Both the position numbers and the translations under genes were made by a program. The notes beneath the pieces are model-generated. The model was not told where the DNA came from. It was given only the letters and a program-made list of their open reading frames with translations, and did not search any database. DNA of 21,032 nucleotides from JAEUNJ01 sp052035955 (GTDB taxonomy: Bacteria; Pseudomonadota; Gammaproteobacteria; Burkholderiales; Rhodocyclaceae), in NCBI GenBank assembly GCA_052035955.1, contig JBPOHD010000107.1:1-21032 (forward strand), given 5' to 3'. The stretch's first letter is position 1. Each line of letters begins with the position of its first letter. Of the stretch, positions 1-7,408 are shown piece after piece.

Positions 1-2500
1 ATCCGGCCACCCCGACGTTGCCCGCTCCGGCACCGCTCTTCGCTTCGGCACCAAAGTCGTTCTTCTCGCCCACCGGCACGGTGGCGCTCACCGTCACGCC
101 ATTGCCCGTGACGACCGCGCCGTCCGCGATGAACGCGCTGTTCGTGCTCACGCCAACGTTCAACGCCACGGCGGCTCCGACGCCGACCGTCCCGGACGTG
201 TTGCTGCCGTCGGCAACGGATCGGGAACTGTTGGCGGCCTTGCTGCTCAGGACGATGGCCCCGCCGGCACTCACGGCGCGGGTCGAGGCGACGTAGGCCC
301 GGGTAAGGTCGGTCATCTCGCTGACCGCGATGGCGCCGGCGATGTCGACGGCACCTTCCGCGGTGCTGGCGGTGTCCTTGTACTTGGTGAGCGTCTGGCT
401 GCCCTTGCTGGTTCCGCTCGCATCCTTCTGGGCACCCTTGGCCGACGATACGGCGGAGACCTGGGCCTTGTTGCCCGACTTGGCGCTGAGGTTGAGGGCG
501 CCACCGGCGGTGATGCTCGCCGAACCGTCCACGTAGGCGGCCGTGCTGCTATTGACGGCACTGACGGCGACGGCCGCACCGGCGGCGGTGCTGCCGCCAA
601 GGGACGCATCGGCAGTCGACGTCGTGGTCACCGCATTGCTCGCCGCGAGGCCCAGGCTGCCGCCGATGTTCGCGACCGCCGTGTCGCCCAGGTGGACCTT
701 GGCCGAACTGGTGACCGTGGAAATCGCCACCGAGGCATCGCCGGCCAGCCTGACCAGGGCCGATGTCGGCTTGGCCTCGGTCGACACCGTCGAGGTGGCG
801 GCCAGGTTGGCATCGCCCGTCGTGGTGGTGAGATTCGAACTGCCGCGCACATCCACCGTCGCTTCGGAGACGACCGTCTGCAGGGCGGCGGAGATCGGAA
901 TTGCGCCGGTCTTGGAATTCGTCGCGGCGGAGGCGCTCAGGTTGAGGGCCCCGCCCTGGGCGAGGATCCGGCTCGAGTCCACGTCGATGGTCGCGCTGAC
1001 CGCCTTGGTGACTACCGGCGACACCGTGCTGGCGTGGGTCGATGTCGCGGACAGGCTGACGTTGCGGCCCTTGATGGTGGCGCCGGAGAGGCCGATCCGG
1101 GACGCGGTACCGGAAAGGACGTCGATTTCGCCGCCGGTCCGCGTCGCCGTCAATGTGACGTCGCCGCCGGAGAAGCCGGGCGTCGCATGGGCCAGCAGCC
1201 GGCTCCCGGTTTGCATGGCGATGGAGGACGCACTGAGCGTCAGGTTGCCCGAATCGCCGACCGATGTCGCCGTGTCCTGGTCGGCACCGGCACCGCCGCC
1301 GACGTTTCGGGTGGAGATGGTGACCCCCGCATTGACCGTGATGCTGTCGTCGGCAAGGATGCTGTAATTGGCCCCGCCGGCGTAGAAGTCGGAACTGACG
1401 ACCACGGTGGCGGGGTCCACGAGGACCGAGCCGCGCTTTCCTTTCGCAGCCTCGGCGCGAAATTCGCCGCCGGCCAGGTCGATTCGATCGCTGGCGCTGA
1501 ATTCGATCGCACCGCCGTCGCCCGTGGTGCCGCCGGAGACATCCACCAGCGCTCCGCTGTGGGTGATCGCCGCACGACCGGCCCGGATGTTCACCGTCCC
1601 GCCATCGGATCCGCTGCCGAGCCCGCGGGCGACTATGTTCGCGCCGGCGGCCAGGTCCACGTCGCCACCGGCCGCGATGACGATGTCGCCGCCCCGGACG
1701 TCGCGGCCGCCGGGCGCGGCCACCGTGCCGCCGACGGTGACGTCGGTATCGGCCACGATCTCGATGCGGCCTTCGCGGACGACGACGCTGGTTGCCGCCG
1801 TCAGGCCATTGACATTCACCACGTCCGTGAAATCCGGTGCGCTGCCCGCAAATCGCGCCCCGCTGTAGAGGACGCCGCCGACGTTGATCAGGCCGCCGTC
1901 GAGCCGGATGGCGCCTTCGGCATTGACCCGGCCCTCGATGGAAATGCGGCCGCCGGGATTGCGCGGTGCCCGACCGCCCAGCAACTGTGCCACGCTGGCA
2001 TCGTCGGGAACGCCGGGGGCGAGGAAGAATTCATCGACGAAGCGCTGTGTCGGCGTCACGACGTTCAGGCTGCCGACGTTGACGACCCCCGTCTTGCCGA
2101 CGAGCATGCCATGGGGATCGACGAACCACACGTTGCCGCCGACCCGGCCGTTCTTGATGGCATTGACGATCCCGTCGATCTCGACCGGCAGATCGCGGAC
2201 GATATTGATCAGGTTGATCGCCGACGACGGCGAGAGAAGATTGACCGTGTCGCCGGCGCCGACCGAGAAGCTGTAGAAGGAGTTGAAGGCATTGCCGCCG
2301 GCCATGGTCCCGGTGGTGACCCGGTGAACCTTGCCTGAAGTACCGACCACGGTCGCCGTTCGGCCATCGGGCCGGATGTCGGTCCTCGCCCCCCCCGCTG
2401 CTGCCGCCGCCGGATACAACACCTGCAAGGCGGCCAATACCGCGGCGACGGAACGACGCCAGGCAGGCAGTCTCGGGGGTGGAAGGGGGCGTTGGGTCAT
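1..2500 (-). CDS. LktA-family filamentous adhesin (TpsA-like), N-terminal part, runs off left edge
   Basis: An open frame of 833 codons runs without a stop from the ATG at 2500 to the window edge, so the C-terminus is missing. The first ~36 residues look like a signal peptide (Arg-rich start, then an Ala/Leu/Val-rich core ending in a run of Ala). Residues ~40-150 form a secretion/adhesin N-domain with FNSFYSFSVG, IDGIVNAIK, GGNVWFVDPHGMLVGKTG (DPHGM at 128-132) and GSLNVVTPT. This pattern is the one I know from Fusobacterium leukotoxin LktA-type filamentous adhesins, not the classical FHA NPNGI type. The rest is Gly/Ala/Ser/Thr/Val-rich beta-helix sequence with degenerate repeats. The product is expected to be exported by a TpsB-type outer-membrane channel and displayed or released as a fibre. 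The start is supported by the signal peptide; the Shine-Dalgarno is weak (G-run ~14 bases upstream). The frame stays open upstream to a TAG at 2672-2674, with only a TTG at 2659 as an alternative. No transporter gene adjoins it inside the window. Family call is fairly firm, ligand unknown. Confidence 0.85.
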   Translation of the reverse strand, partial: MTQRPLPPPRLPAWRRSVAAVLAALQVLYPAAAAAGGARTDIRPDGRTATVVGTSGKVHRVTTGTMAGGNAFNSFYSFSVGAGDTVNLLSPSSAINLINIVRDLPVEIDGIVNAIKNGRVGGNVWFVDPHGMLVGKTGVVNVGSLNVVTPTQRFVDEFFLAPGVPDDASVAQLLGGRAPRNPGGRISIEGRVNAEGAIRLDGGLINVGGVLYSGARFAGSAPDFTDVVNVNGLTAATSVVVREGRIEIVADTDVTVGGTVAAPGGRDVRGGDIVIAAGGDVDLAAGANIVARGLGSGSDGGTVNIRAGRAAITHSGALVDVSGGTTGDGGAIEFSASDRIDLAGGEFRAEAAKGKRGSVLVDPATVVVSSDFYAGGANYSILADDSITVNAGVTISTRNVGGGAGADQDTATSVGDSGNLTLSASSIAMQTGSRLLAHATPGFSGGDVTLTATRTGGEIDVLSGTASRIGLSGATIKGRNVSLSATSTHASTVSPVVTKAVSATIDVDSSRILAQGGALNLSASAATNSKTGAIPISAALQTVVSEATVDVRGSSNLTTTTGDANLAATSTVSTEAKPTSALVRLAGDASVAISTVTSSAKVHLGDTAVANIGGSLGLAASNAVTTTSTADASLGGSTAAGAAVAVSAVNSSTAAYVDGSASITAGGALNLSAKSGNKAQVSAVSSAKGAQKDASGTSKGSQTLTKYKDTASTAEGAVDIAGAIAVSEMTDLTRAYVASTRAVSAGGAIVLSSKAANSSRSVADGSNTSGTVGVGAAVALNVGVSTNSAFIADGAVVTGNGVTVSATVPVGEKNDFGAEAKSGAGAGNVGVAG
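88..590 (-). repeat. Degenerate beta-helix repeats inside the left adhesin
   Basis: Three related stretches of ~35 residues are encoded here. Each has the pattern (V)GAAVAV or AGAIAV, then a variable part with an aromatic or Phe before V/I-A/D, then a hydrophobic strand ending in LNLSA, IVLSS or VTVSA. In reading order they begin near 586, 346 and 195. Spacing is uneven (~80 and ~50 codons), so they are divergent rungs of a fibre, not a tandem DNA repeat. Confidence 0.55.
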
Positions 2501-2695
2501 GGACTCTGGGATCCCCCCACCGATCGACCGGCCGTCCGCCGATCGGGGAGCGACTGGATCCGGCGCGAAGGCTCGGGGCCGCGGGTGGGCATCTGTTCGG
2601 ATCGTGCCGGCGGCATCCGTCCCGACCGCAGCGGCGGGAGGGGATGCACCGTGCCGCAAATCCTTCGTGCGCTAATGAACCTGCCTCGGATGATG

Positions 2696-2709
2696 GGTTC
2701 CTGCGAACC
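2696..2709. promoter_or_regulatory. Inverted repeat over the adhesin promoter, possible operator
   Basis: GGTTC-CTGC-GAACC is a perfect 5-base inverted repeat with a 4-base spacer. It overlaps the proposed -10 element of the left adhesin promoter and the expected transcription start. It could be a repressor site or a small 5'-end hairpin. It is short, so chance is possible. Confidence 0.3.
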
Positions 2710-2734
2710 TACCCCTTTCGCCAAAACCCGTCAA
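2706..2734 (-). promoter_or_regulatory. Candidate sigma70 promoter for the left adhesin
   Basis: Read on the minus strand, TTGACG (2734-2729) is followed after 17 bases by TAGGTT (2711-2706). The -35 box is 5/6 to consensus; the -10 box is poor (3/6), which fits an activated promoter. It lies ~200 bases upstream of the adhesin ATG at 2500. Confidence 0.4.
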
Positions 2735-2736
2735 TG

Positions 2737-2761
2737 GAAATACTCGACTCCGAAATACTCG
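2737..2761 (-). repeat. Direct repeat immediately upstream of the -35 box
   Basis: The 10-mer CGAGTATTTC occurs twice on the minus strand (2761-2752 and 2746-2737) with a 15-base period, ending 2 bases before the proposed -35 box. Exact tandem half-sites in this position are typical of activator binding sites. The protein that would bind is unknown. Confidence 0.45.
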
Positions 2762-2850
2762 GCGCCGATGCCTGGAAGATTCCGGGGCCGGCAGATCCGG
2801 TCGCCCAATTGCGGACGATTTCCATTTCGCGCGGCGAGGGGCAGCGCGGT

Positions 2851-2881
2851 GGCCCCGGCACCCCCGGAACGCCGGGGGGCC
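2851..2881 (-). terminator. GC hairpin after metW, possible terminator
   Basis: GGCCCCGGC (2851-2859) can pair with GCCGGGGGGCC (2871-2881) with a two-base bulge and an 11-base loop. It starts ~56 bases after the metW stop in the direction of transcription. No T-run follows, so Rho-independent termination is doubtful; it may only protect the 3' end. Part of it resembles a sequence at 7383-7405. Confidence 0.3.
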
Positions 2882-2936
2882 TGCGACGAACGGCAGGGAG
2901 CATTTCCGCCGCCACGCACGGCGGCCAGGGGAGCGC

Positions 2937-3533
2937 CTAGGGGCGGGTGATCCGGTACACCGCCAGGCTGCCGAGGAAGTTGGCCTCCTCGGTGACCAGT
3001 TCGCCGGCCTCGTCCAAGGCCCGGGCCTCGCGGATGGCGATGCCGATCCGGCCGCACAGGTCCTCGAAATCGGCGATGGTGAAGAAGCGCACGTTGGGGG
3101 TGTCGAACCATTCGTAGGGCAGGTCCTCGGACACCGGCATGCGTCCGTTGAGGACGGCCAGGCGGTTCTTCCAGTAGGCGAAGTTGGGGAAGGAGACGAC
3201 GGCCTCGCGGCCGACGCGCAGCATCTCGCGCAGGATGCCTTCCGTATGGCGCACGGTCTGCAGGGTACGCGAGAGGACCACGTGGTCAAAGGCGCCGTCC
3301 TCGAAGCCGGCCAACCCGCCCTCGAGGTCGCTCTGGATGACATTCACGCCGTTGCCGATGGCGGCCAGCACGCCGGCCGGATCGATCTCGATGCCCCAGC
3401 CGCGCACGCCGCGGGTCTCGGCGAGGAGTTTCAGCAGGGCGCCGTCGCCGCAGCCCAGGTCGAGGATGCGCTCGCCGGGCTGGACCCAGCCGGCGATGAC
3501 GTCGTAATCGCCGCGTCCGAGGGTATGGGTCAT
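2937..3533 (-). CDS. metW: MetW, methionine biosynthesis protein
   Basis: The product has 198 residues, the usual MetW length, with a class I SAM-methyltransferase fold. Motif I ILDLGCGDGALL lies near residues 23-34, followed by an acidic strand-end (GIEIDP), with VVLSRTLQTV and VVSFPNFAYWKNR further on, which are MetW hallmarks. MetW works with MetX in homoserine acylation, the first committed step of methionine synthesis. In proteobacteria it is reported as a partner required for MetX activity; a methyl-transfer reaction is not established. Its ATG overlaps the metX stop by 4 bases (ATGA), so translation is probably coupled and expression depends on the riboswitch upstream of metX. Confidence 0.93.
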   Translation of the reverse strand: MTHTLGRGDYDVIAGWVQPGERILDLGCGDGALLKLLAETRGVRGWGIEIDPAGVLAAIGNGVNVIQSDLEGGLAGFEDGAFDHVVLSRTLQTVRHTEGILREMLRVGREAVVSFPNFAYWKNRLAVLNGRMPVSEDLPYEWFDTPNVRFFTIADFEDLCGRIGIAIREARALDEAGELVTEEANFLGSLAVYRITRP

Positions 3534-4666
3534 GGCAGCACCCGCTTCATGTAGGCGCGGACCACCCCGTGGTAATAGGGATCCTCCATCAGGAAGGAGT
3601 CGTGCCCGTGCTGGCTCTCGATCTCGGCATAGGTCACGGCCTGGCCGTTCCTGACCAGGGCATTGACGATTTCCCGCGAACGGGCGGGGCTGAAGCGCCA
3701 GTCGCTGGAGAAGGCGGCGACGAGGAATTCCGCCCTGGCCGCGGCCAGGGCGGCGGCCAGGTCGCCGCCGGCAGTTCGGGCCGGGTCGAAGTAGTCGAGG
3801 GCCCGCGTCATCAGCAAATAGGTGTTGGCGTCGAACCAGCCGGCGAACTTGTCGCCCTGGTGATGCAGGTAGGACTCCACCTCGTACTCCACGTCGAAGC
3901 CGAAGGAACCGGCATTGGCGCGCCGCCTGCGGCCGAACTTCTCGGCCATCTGTTCCTCGCCGAGGTAGGTGATGTGGCCGAGCATGCGGGCCAGGCGCAG
4001 GCCGCGCCAGGGATGGACGCCGTGCTCGTAATAATGGCCGCCGTGGAAATCGGGGTCGGTGAGGATGGCCTGCCGGGCGACGTCGTTGAAGGCGATGTTC
4101 TCGGCCGTCAGGCTGGGCGCGGCGGCGATGACCAGGGCGTGGCGCACCCGCTCCGGATAGGTGATGGTCCAGCGCAGGGCCTGCATGCCGCCCAGGCTGC
4201 CACCCATGACGACGGCCCATTGGCCGATCCCGAGGTGGTCTGCCAGGCGAGCCTGGGCATGGACCCAGTCGACGACGGCGACCAGGGGGAAATCGGCGCC
4301 CCAGGGCTTGCCGGTCGCCGGGTTGCTTGCCTTGGGTCCCGTCGAGCCGTGGCATCCCCCCAGGTTGTTCACGCCGACGACGAAGAAGCGGTCGGTGTCG
4401 ATGGGCTTGCCGGGCCCGATCATGTTGTCCCACCAGCCCAGGGTCTTCTCGATCTTGCCGGCGTCCGTATACCCGGCGACGTGATGGTGGCCGGACAGGG
4501 CGTGGCAGACCAGGATGGCGTTGGAACGGTCGCCGTTCAGGCTGCCGTAGGTCTCGTAAACCAGGTCGAACCCCGGCAGCACGGCGCCGCTGCGCAGGGT
4601 CAGGGGCGCGTCGAAGCGGGCGGATTGCGCCTCGACGAGTCCCACGCTGCCTGCCTGTTGCGACAC
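3530..4666 (-). CDS. metX: Homoserine O-acyltransferase MetX (probably succinyl-type)
   Basis: This is an alpha/beta-hydrolase-fold acyltransferase of 378 residues that acylates the homoserine hydroxyl for methionine synthesis. Visible motifs are the GGCHGST region, the nucleophile elbow GGSLGG with Ser157, AFSSDWRFSP (candidate Asp), and HGHDSF with catalytic His355. In betaproteobacteria with MetW the acyl donor is often succinyl-CoA, but sequence inspection alone does not settle acetyl versus succinyl. I chose the GTG at 4666: GGAGGGGG sits 4 bases upstream and the conserved region starts soon after. The in-frame start at 4774 would place the riboswitch and terminator inside the coding sequence. 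It is followed by metW with a 4-base overlap. Confidence 0.93.
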   Translation of the reverse strand: MSQQAGSVGLVEAQSARFDAPLTLRSGAVLPGFDLVYETYGSLNGDRSNAILVCHALSGHHHVAGYTDAGKIEKTLGWWDNMIGPGKPIDTDRFFVVGVNNLGGCHGSTGPKASNPATGKPWGADFPLVAVVDWVHAQARLADHLGIGQWAVVMGGSLGGMQALRWTITYPERVRHALVIAAAPSLTAENIAFNDVARQAILTDPDFHGGHYYEHGVHPWRGLRLARMLGHITYLGEEQMAEKFGRRRRANAGSFGFDVEYEVESYLHHQGDKFAGWFDANTYLLMTRALDYFDPARTAGGDLAAALAAARAEFLVAAFSSDWRFSPARSREIVNALVRNGQAVTYAEIESQHGHDSFLMEDPYYHGVVRAYMKRVLP

Positions 4667-4680
4667 GATGCCCCCTCCAG

Positions 4681-4720
4681 AAAACGAAAACCCGGCCGAC
4701 TGGAAAGCTCGGACCGGGTT
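4681..4720 (-). terminator. Intrinsic terminator between riboswitch and metX
   Basis: On the minus strand AACCCGGTCCGA (4720-4709) pairs with TCGGCCGGGTT (4699-4689) as an 11-base-pair stem with one bulged T and a 9-base loop, followed by TTCGTTTT. It lies after the aptamer and before the metX Shine-Dalgarno, so read-through decides metX-metW expression. GGTCC in its left arm can instead pair with GGACC just after the aptamer's last conserved block, a possible antiterminator. Confidence 0.75.
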
Positions 4721-4729
4721 CGCCTTGGT

Positions 4730-4784
4730 CCCCGCTTTAGCCGCATTTATCAAGCGCCCGCAAGCTGAGTTCAAATCGGCGCTG
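4730..4784 (-). ncRNA. SAM-II-type riboswitch upstream of metX
   Basis: On the minus strand AGCGCC (4783-4778) pairs perfectly with GGCGCT (4758-4753) to form P1. The loop begins GATTTGA, and the 3' segment TGATAAATGCGGCTAAA is nearly the invariant SAM-II segment (GATAAATG, two bases, GCTAAA). These match the SAM-II aptamer as I remember it, including size (~55 nt) and the H-type pseudoknot layout. High S-adenosylmethionine should stabilise the aptamer and favour the terminator at 4681-4720, shutting off metX-metW. I have not run a covariance model. Confidence 0.85.
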
Positions 4785-4791
4785 GAAAAGA

Positions 4792-4820
4792 AAGATACGG
4801 CCGCCCGCCCGGCTTGTCAA
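4792..4820 (-). promoter_or_regulatory. Sigma70 promoter of the metX-metW unit
   Basis: On the minus strand a perfect TTGACA (4820-4815), a 17-base spacer, and TATCTT (4797-4792) form a good sigma70 promoter. The predicted start, near 4785, falls at the first base of riboswitch helix P1, which supports both calls. Confidence 0.7.
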
Positions 4821-4884
4821 ATGCCCCCCGTCGAATCGGGTGCCGCGGAATGGCCGGTGGATCGGCGATGGGGGGCGGCAGGAA

Positions 4885-4907
4885 GAGGCCGGCCCGGCCG
4901 AGGCCTC
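4885..4907 (-). terminator. Hairpin over the ptsI stop, weak terminator candidate
   Basis: GAGGCC (4885-4890) and GGCCTC (4902-4907) are a perfect inverted repeat with more GGCC pairing inside, covering part of the ptsI stop codon. It is followed on the minus strand by TTCC, not a T-run, so termination is uncertain. It is the only structure seen between ptsI and the metX promoter. Confidence 0.3.
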
Positions 4908-6642
4908 AGAGCTTCTCGATCAGTTCGCGCATGCGTTCCGGCTCCTCGGACTTGAGGAGCCTGCCGACGCGGGCCGTCAGGGTGGCGGCGTCGGCCGTCA
5001 CCACCTGCTGCTTCACCTCCAGGATCTGCGAGGGATGCATGGAGAACTGGCGCAGCCCCATGCCGATCAGGAGCTTGGTCAGGCGCGCGTCGCCGGCCAT
5101 CTCGCCGCAGACGGCGACGGGAATGCCTGCCCGGGCCCCCGCCTGGATGGTGCCGTAGATCAGTTTCAGGACCGCCGGGTGCAACGGGTCGTAGAGATGG
5201 GCGACGGCCTCGTCGGTGCGATCGATGGCGAGCGTGTATTGGATGAGGTCGTTGGTGCCGATGGAAAGGAAGTTCAGCCGGCGCAGGAAGGTGTTCAGGG
5301 AAAGGGCGGCGGCCGGGATTTCGATCATGCCCCCCACCTCGACGTTTTCGTCGAACTTGTGCCGGGTCTCCCGCAACTGGGCCTTCGCCTGCTCCACCAT
5401 GGCCAGTGCCTGTTCCACCTCGAGGGCGTGGGCCAGCATGGGAATCAGGATGCGTACCTTGCCATAGTGGGCCGCCCGCAGGATGGCGCGCAGCTGCTGC
5501 AGAAAAAGCTGTGGCTCGGCCAGGCAATAGCGGATGGCCCGGAGCCCGAGGGCCGGATTGGGCGGTTGCCGCTCGGCGCCCCCCAGGCTGCGCAGGGCAC
5601 GCGCGTTCTTGTCGGCGCCGATGTCCAGGGTACGGATGGTCACCGACTTGCCGCCCATGGCCTTGGCGACGGCCTTGTAGGCCTCGTACTGCTCGTTCTC
5701 GTCGGGCACCTCGTCGCGATTCATGAACAGGAACTCGGTGCGAAACAGCCCGATGCCCTCCGCATCGACGGCCTTCACCTGCTCGATGTCCTGGGGCAGC
5801 TCGATATTGGCCTGCAGGGAGATGCGCTCGCCGTCCAGGGTGGCCGCCTTGGCGGTCTTGAGCCGCTTCAGCTTGGAGCGCTCGAGTTCCAGTTCCTCCT
5901 TGCGCAGGCGGTACTCGTCGAGGATGCGCGGATCCGGGTCGACGATCAGCACGCCGCGGGTACCGTCCACGACGAGGAGGTCGTCCTCGCGCACCAGGGG
6001 CCGGGCGTGGTGCATGCCGACCACGGCGGGGATGGCCAGGCTGCGGGCGACGATGGCGGTGTGGGAGGTGGCGCCGCCGAGATCGGTGACGAAGCCGCCG
6101 ATCTTCAGGTTCTTGAACTGGATGGTGTCGGCCGGCGACAGGTCGTGGGCAACGATGATCAGGTCCTCGTCGCGGCCGCGCTTGCCCAGCTTGCGGGCCT
6201 TGCCCATCAGGGCCTTGAGCACCCGTTCGACCACCTGGACGACGTCCTGCTTGCGTTCCCGCAGGTAGGCGTCCTCCATCTCGTCGAACTGGGCGACCAT
6301 GGCCTCCATCTGCTGGGTCAGGGCCCATTCGGCGTTGCAGCGACGCTCCCGGATCAGGACCTTGGGTTCCTCGGAAATCATTGGGTCGGCGAGGAGCATG
6401 GCATGCACCTCGACGAATGCGGCCAGCTCGCTGGGCGCTCCCGGCGCCGACGCCTCCGCGTGCAGGGTCATCAGTTCCGCCGCCACCGTGGTGCGGGCGG
6501 TCTCGAAGCGGGCGATCTCGTTCGCCACGTCCTTCTCGCGCACGGTGTAATGGGCCACCTCGAGGATCGCATGGGAAACCAGTTGTGCCCGGCCGATGGC
6601 GATGCCCGGCGAGACGGCGAGGCCATGCAGCGAGAAGCTCAT
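4906..6642 (-). CDS. ptsI: PTS Enzyme I (phosphoenolpyruvate-protein phosphotransferase)
   Basis: The product has 578 residues, full length for Enzyme I, the cytosolic protein that takes phosphate from PEP and passes it to HPr. The N-terminus has the typical GLAVSPGIAIG. The swivelling phosphohistidine domain has GGATSHTAIVARS with His194 as the phosphorylated residue. The C-terminal PEP-binding barrel has FRTEFLFMNR, SIGTNDLIQYTLAIDR and VCGEMAGD with the active-site Cys512. The ATG at 6642 has GGGGAGG just upstream and overlaps the ptsH stop by 4 bases (ATGA), so Enzyme I and HPr are likely translated in step. It is the last gene of the run. Confidence 0.97.
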   Translation of the reverse strand: MSFSLHGLAVSPGIAIGRAQLVSHAILEVAHYTVREKDVANEIARFETARTTVAAELMTLHAEASAPGAPSELAAFVEVHAMLLADPMISEEPKVLIRERRCNAEWALTQQMEAMVAQFDEMEDAYLRERKQDVVQVVERVLKALMGKARKLGKRGRDEDLIIVAHDLSPADTIQFKNLKIGGFVTDLGGATSHTAIVARSLAIPAVVGMHHARPLVREDDLLVVDGTRGVLIVDPDPRILDEYRLRKEELELERSKLKRLKTAKAATLDGERISLQANIELPQDIEQVKAVDAEGIGLFRTEFLFMNRDEVPDENEQYEAYKAVAKAMGGKSVTIRTLDIGADKNARALRSLGGAERQPPNPALGLRAIRYCLAEPQLFLQQLRAILRAAHYGKVRILIPMLAHALEVEQALAMVEQAKAQLRETRHKFDENVEVGGMIEIPAAALSLNTFLRRLNFLSIGTNDLIQYTLAIDRTDEAVAHLYDPLHPAVLKLIYGTIQAGARAGIPVAVCGEMAGDARLTKLLIGMGLRQFSMHPSQILEVKQQVVTADAATLTARVGRLLKSEEPERMRELIEKL

Positions 6643-6908
6643 TCGCCCTCCCCGAACTTGTCGGCGATGAGTTGCCCGATCGCGGCCAGGGCCTCCTCTG
6701 CCCGCTCGCCCTCGCAATCGATGACCACCGTGGCGCCCTTGCCGGCAGCCAGCATCATGACCCCCATGATGCTCTTGGCGTTGATGCGGCGCTTGTTTCG
6801 CTCCATCCAGACCTCGCAGGGAAAACTGCCCGCGAGCTGGGTCAGCTTGGCGGAGGCGCGGGCATGAAGGCCCAGCTTGTTGACGATCTCGACTTCCTTC
6901 TTCGGCAC
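6639..6908 (-). CDS. ptsH: HPr phosphocarrier protein
   Basis: This 89-residue protein carries phosphate from Enzyme I to EIIA. The active-site motif GLHARA places the phosphorylated His exactly at residue 15 when the GTG at 6908 is used. That start also has AGGA 7 bases upstream, so it is well supported. Ser46 lies in NAKSIMGVMML, the regulatory site used by HPr kinase (HprK), so Ser phosphorylation is possible; hprK is not in this window. The open frame continues upstream without relevance. The gene follows the EIIA gene by 44 bases and overlaps ptsI by 4. Confidence 0.96.
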   Translation of the reverse strand: MPKKEVEIVNKLGLHARASAKLTQLAGSFPCEVWMERNKRRINAKSIMGVMMLAAGKGATVVIDCEGERAEEALAAIGQLIADKFGEGE

Positions 6909-6952
6909 GGCGGTATCCTGCGGTACGGTGGCGGGCGGTGGGCGGTTCCGGT

Positions 6953-7342
6953 TCAGTGGTCCAGCATGTTGATGACGCCGTCGCGGCCGCCGGCGATGGC
7001 CCGGGTCAGCAGCAGGCCCATGCCTTTCTCCCGGTAGGTGAGGGCACGCAGCAGCATCGGCAGGTTGACGCCGGAGACCCCCTCGATGCGCCCCGGGTCG
7101 AGCAGCTTGAGGGCGATGTTGGACGGCGTCGCACCATAGATGTCCGTCATGATCAGGATTCCTTCCCCCGTATCGACGAAACGCATCATCTCCTCGGCCA
7201 GGGGCAGCAGGTCCAGGGGATCGTCCTGGGCGGCAACGCCGAGCTGGACGATCTGCGGCGGCCGCCGGTTCAGGACATGGCAGGCACACTGGATCAGCGA
7301 TTCGCCGTAGGTCGTATGGGTGATCAGGAACAGGCCGATCAT
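6953..7342 (-). CDS. PTS EIIA component, mannose family
   Basis: This 129-residue cytosolic EIIA has the fold-typical start IGLFLITH with His9 as the expected phosphorylation site, then ILIMTDIYGATPSNIA, the loop of the mannose/fructose/sorbose EIIA class. HPr would phosphorylate it. No EIIB, EIIC or EIID gene lies nearby. In betaproteobacteria such a lone EIIA(Man) with HPr and EI is thought to be regulatory, not for sugar uptake. The ATG at 7342 has GAGG 10 bases upstream. It follows the 64-residue membrane protein gene after a 66-base gap. Confidence 0.93.
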   Translation of the reverse strand: MIGLFLITHTTYGESLIQCACHVLNRRPPQIVQLGVAAQDDPLDLLPLAEEMMRFVDTGEGILIMTDIYGATPSNIALKLLDPGRIEGVSGVNLPMLLRALTYREKGMGLLLTRAIAGGRDGVINMLDH

Positions 7343-7382
7343 GGTTGCCGAACCTCGTCTTGGGCCGGGCCGGCGCGGCAGC

Positions 7383-7405
7383 GGGCCGGGACCCCGGGAA
7401 CGCCG
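7383..7405. repeat. Short intergenic GC repeat, copy shared with 2851-2874
   Basis: GGGCCGGGACCCC plus GGGAACGCCG matches the sequence at 2851-2874 at ~20 of 24 positions, including the 9-base core GGAACGCCG. Both copies are non-coding and just downstream of minus-strand genes. It may be a dispersed palindromic element or a coincidence in GC-rich DNA. Confidence 0.25.
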
Positions 7406-7408
7406 ATT

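Larger units (their letters stand above)
2501..2936. other. Intergenic region between metW and the left adhesin
   Basis: These ~436 bases hold no convincing gene. Short open frames on both strands are GC-driven and lack Shine-Dalgarno sequences and recognisable products. The contents I can support are a GC hairpin just after metW (2851-2881), a direct repeat (2737-2761), a candidate minus-strand promoter (2706-2734) and an inverted repeat over its -10 region (2696-2709). From the promoter to the adhesin ATG this implies a leader of ~200 nucleotides, in which I recognise no known riboswitch. Confidence 0.6.

Noticed and set aside
692..2338. 548-codon open frame on the plus strand opposite the left adhesin
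   Set aside because: The minus-strand frame has a signal peptide and adhesin motifs; this one is an Asp/Arg/Gly-rich shadow.
2672..3343. 223-codon minus-strand frame across the metW 3' end
   Set aside because: It is an out-of-frame shadow of metW, rich in Arg, Ser and Pro, without motifs.
3569..4768. 399-codon open frame on the plus strand opposite metX
   Set aside because: It is antisense to metX and its riboswitch; it has no motif.
4840..6867. 675-codon open frame on the plus strand across ptsI/ptsH
   Set aside because: It is the antisense shadow of ptsI and ptsH, which have clear catalytic motifs; the translated sequence is Gly/Asp/His/Leu-rich with no domain.
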